Of a DNA stretch of 5,077 bases, positions 4,553 through 5,077 are shown piece by piece (position 1 is the stretch's first letter; each line of letters begins with the position of its first letter). A program made the position numbers and the translations under genes. The stretch spans positions 1 to 5,077 of the forward strand of contig JACQWN010000523.1 in assembly GCA_016209245.1 (NCBI GenBank), given 5' to 3'. The notes under the pieces were generated by a model. It did no database searches. It was not told where the DNA came from and was given only the letters and a program-made list of their open reading frames with translations. This DNA is from Bacteroidia bacterium (GTDB taxonomy: Bacteria; Bacteroidota; Bacteroidia; Bacteroidales; BM523).

Positions 4553-4624
4553 ATGGAAGCCATAATCAGAACCGAAAACAAAACATTATTTGATGCGCTG
4601 TGGCAATTTTTAAAAACTACCTGA
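4553..4624 (+). pseudogene. Truncated second copy of the antitoxin start
   Basis: Codons 1-23 read MEAIIRTENKTLFDALWQFL and then KTT and TGA. The first 44 bases match 3849-3892 with one silent change (ACT/ACC), and the first 60 match at 54 positions. Similarity fades after that and no toxin-binding tail follows, so it cannot act as the full antitoxin. The match to the first copy does not clearly extend upstream of the ATG. I read it as the stub of a second antitoxin gene whose remainder was deleted, joined to the sequence before the nucleotidyltransferase gene. Confidence 0.8.
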
Positions 4625-4636
4625 AGAGTCACTCTT
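4624..4636. promoter_or_regulatory. Small palindrome AAGAGT-C-ACTCTT ahead of the MNT gene
   Basis: The perfect 6-bp arms (4624-4629, 4631-4636) around one base lie about 30 bp before the nucleotidyltransferase ATG. It starts at the last base of the antitoxin stub. It could be an operator for the MNT operon. No convincing promoter pair was found here. Confidence 0.25.
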
Positions 4637-4664
4637 TGTTAATTGTTTTTTTGACGCATCTGTT

Positions 4665-5003
4665 ATGACAAAACTTTTTTTAACAAAACAGGAAAAAGAT
4701 ACCGTTGATAAATTTATTAACGTTGTCAAAGTTACATTAGGTGACAATCTGATTTTATCGGCACTATTCGGTTCAAAGGTAAGGGGAGATTATTCTAACG
4801 ATTCGGATATTGATATCCTTTTTGTTGTAAAAGAATATAATGTTAAAACCAGCAGCCTTATATTTGATAATCTTTTTGAAGTAGACCCCTATTACGAATT
4901 TAAAATTTCACCGCTTATTTATTCAGAATTTGAGTATAAAAAGAACGTTGAAATGAAATCTCCTTTTATCGAGAATATTAAATCGGAAGGAGTATGGTTT
5001 TAA
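4665..5003 (+). CDS. Minimal nucleotidyltransferase (MNT), probable antitoxin of a HEPN/MNT pair
   Basis: The product is 112 residues of the DNA polymerase beta-like nucleotidyltransferase superfamily. Residues 35-54 (FGSKVRGDYSNDSDIDILFV) contain the complete signature GS-x10-D-x-D: G36, S37, D48 and D50, with R40 and G41 as in active members. E78 (EFKISPLIYS) stands where the third metal-binding acid is expected. The C-terminus SPFIENIKSEGVW matches the usual P-F-x-x-N-I-x-x-E-G ending. In HEPN/MNT systems the MNT protein inactivates the HEPN RNase, in well-studied cases by AMPylating a tyrosine. I infer that role from the motif and from the overlapping downstream gene. Length is normal for a stand-alone MNT. 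The leader is A/T-rich without a strong ribosome-binding site. The neighbouring broken PIN module and antitoxin stub suggest that this pair belongs to a toxin-antitoxin island. Confidence 0.88.
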   Translation: MTKLFLTKQEKDTVDKFINVVKVTLGDNLILSALFGSKVRGDYSNDSDIDILFVVKEYNVKTSSLIFDNLFEVDPYYEFKISPLIYSEFEYKKNVEMKSPFIENIKSEGVWF

Positions 5004-5077
5004 AAAACGAATTGTCCCAATATTACCTAAATGATGGTAAAGAAAAGAAAGATGGTCAACTACTGCACATTTTATTG
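4994..5077 (+). CDS. Start of the gene after MNT, probably the HEPN toxin (runs off the window)
   Basis: The ATG at 4994 overlaps the end of the MNT gene by ten bases, and the frame stays open for 28 codons to the window edge. The product begins MVLKNELSQYYLNDGKEKKD, a charged helical-looking opening. A purine-rich AAGGAG lies immediately before the ATG, unusually close. An in-frame TTG at 5012 is a less likely start. The genes overlapping MNT genes on the 3' side are most often HEPN-domain RNases (RX4-6H motif), and the position is my only real reason for that call. The diagnostic motif would lie beyond the window. Confidence 0.55.
   Translation, partial: MVLKNELSQYYLNDGKEKKDGQLLHILL

Overview
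The window is AT-rich and looks like chromosomal DNA of a Bacteroidota bacterium. Several promoter-like sites match the phylum's characteristic pair (-33 TTTG and -7 TAnnTTTG). The best-preserved protein is a DUF2027/Smr protein, an architecture typical of this phylum. The RNase P RNA is a class A type, and common Bacteroidota dispersed palindromes are present. Genus or species cannot be read from this sequence.

Layout. Positions 1-106 hold only a promoter pointing left, out of the window. Positions 107-391 are a remnant of what looks like the C-terminal half of a large surface/T9SS-type protein, cut off by a 37-bp palindromic repeat. Positions 463-867 (minus) encode a complete XRE/HTH regulator. 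From 868 to 1873 there is about 1 kb without a convincing gene; it carries a cluster of TACAAATGTA sites, one of which also lies in the regulator's own promoter, and at least five palindromic or tandem repeat elements. Positions 1874-2221 (minus) are rnpB. Immediately upstream of it, 2237-3298 (minus) encodes the DUF2027/Smr protein. Positions 3421-3630 (minus) are a short gene resembling the N-terminus of a SWIM zinc-finger protein.

The right end (3693-5077, plus) is a toxin-antitoxin island. It holds an antitoxin gene (3849-4088) overlapped by a PIN-domain toxin gene (4085-4504) with an in-frame TAA at codon 96. A second copy of the antitoxin's first ~23 codons follows (4553-4624), then a minimal nucleotidyltransferase (MNT, 4665-5003), and finally the first 28 codons of an overlapping gene, probably its HEPN partner. 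The island appears to be decaying and rearranging: the PIN toxin has lost half of its active site to a stop codon, and the duplicated antitoxin start suggests that a second module was once here and was deleted.

I see no evidence for a wholly new system. The points most worth a second look are the shared TACAAATGTA sites around the XRE regulator, the 37-bp repeat present twice in opposite orientation with flanking direct repeats at both copies, and the broken PIN toxin beside a duplicated antitoxin start.
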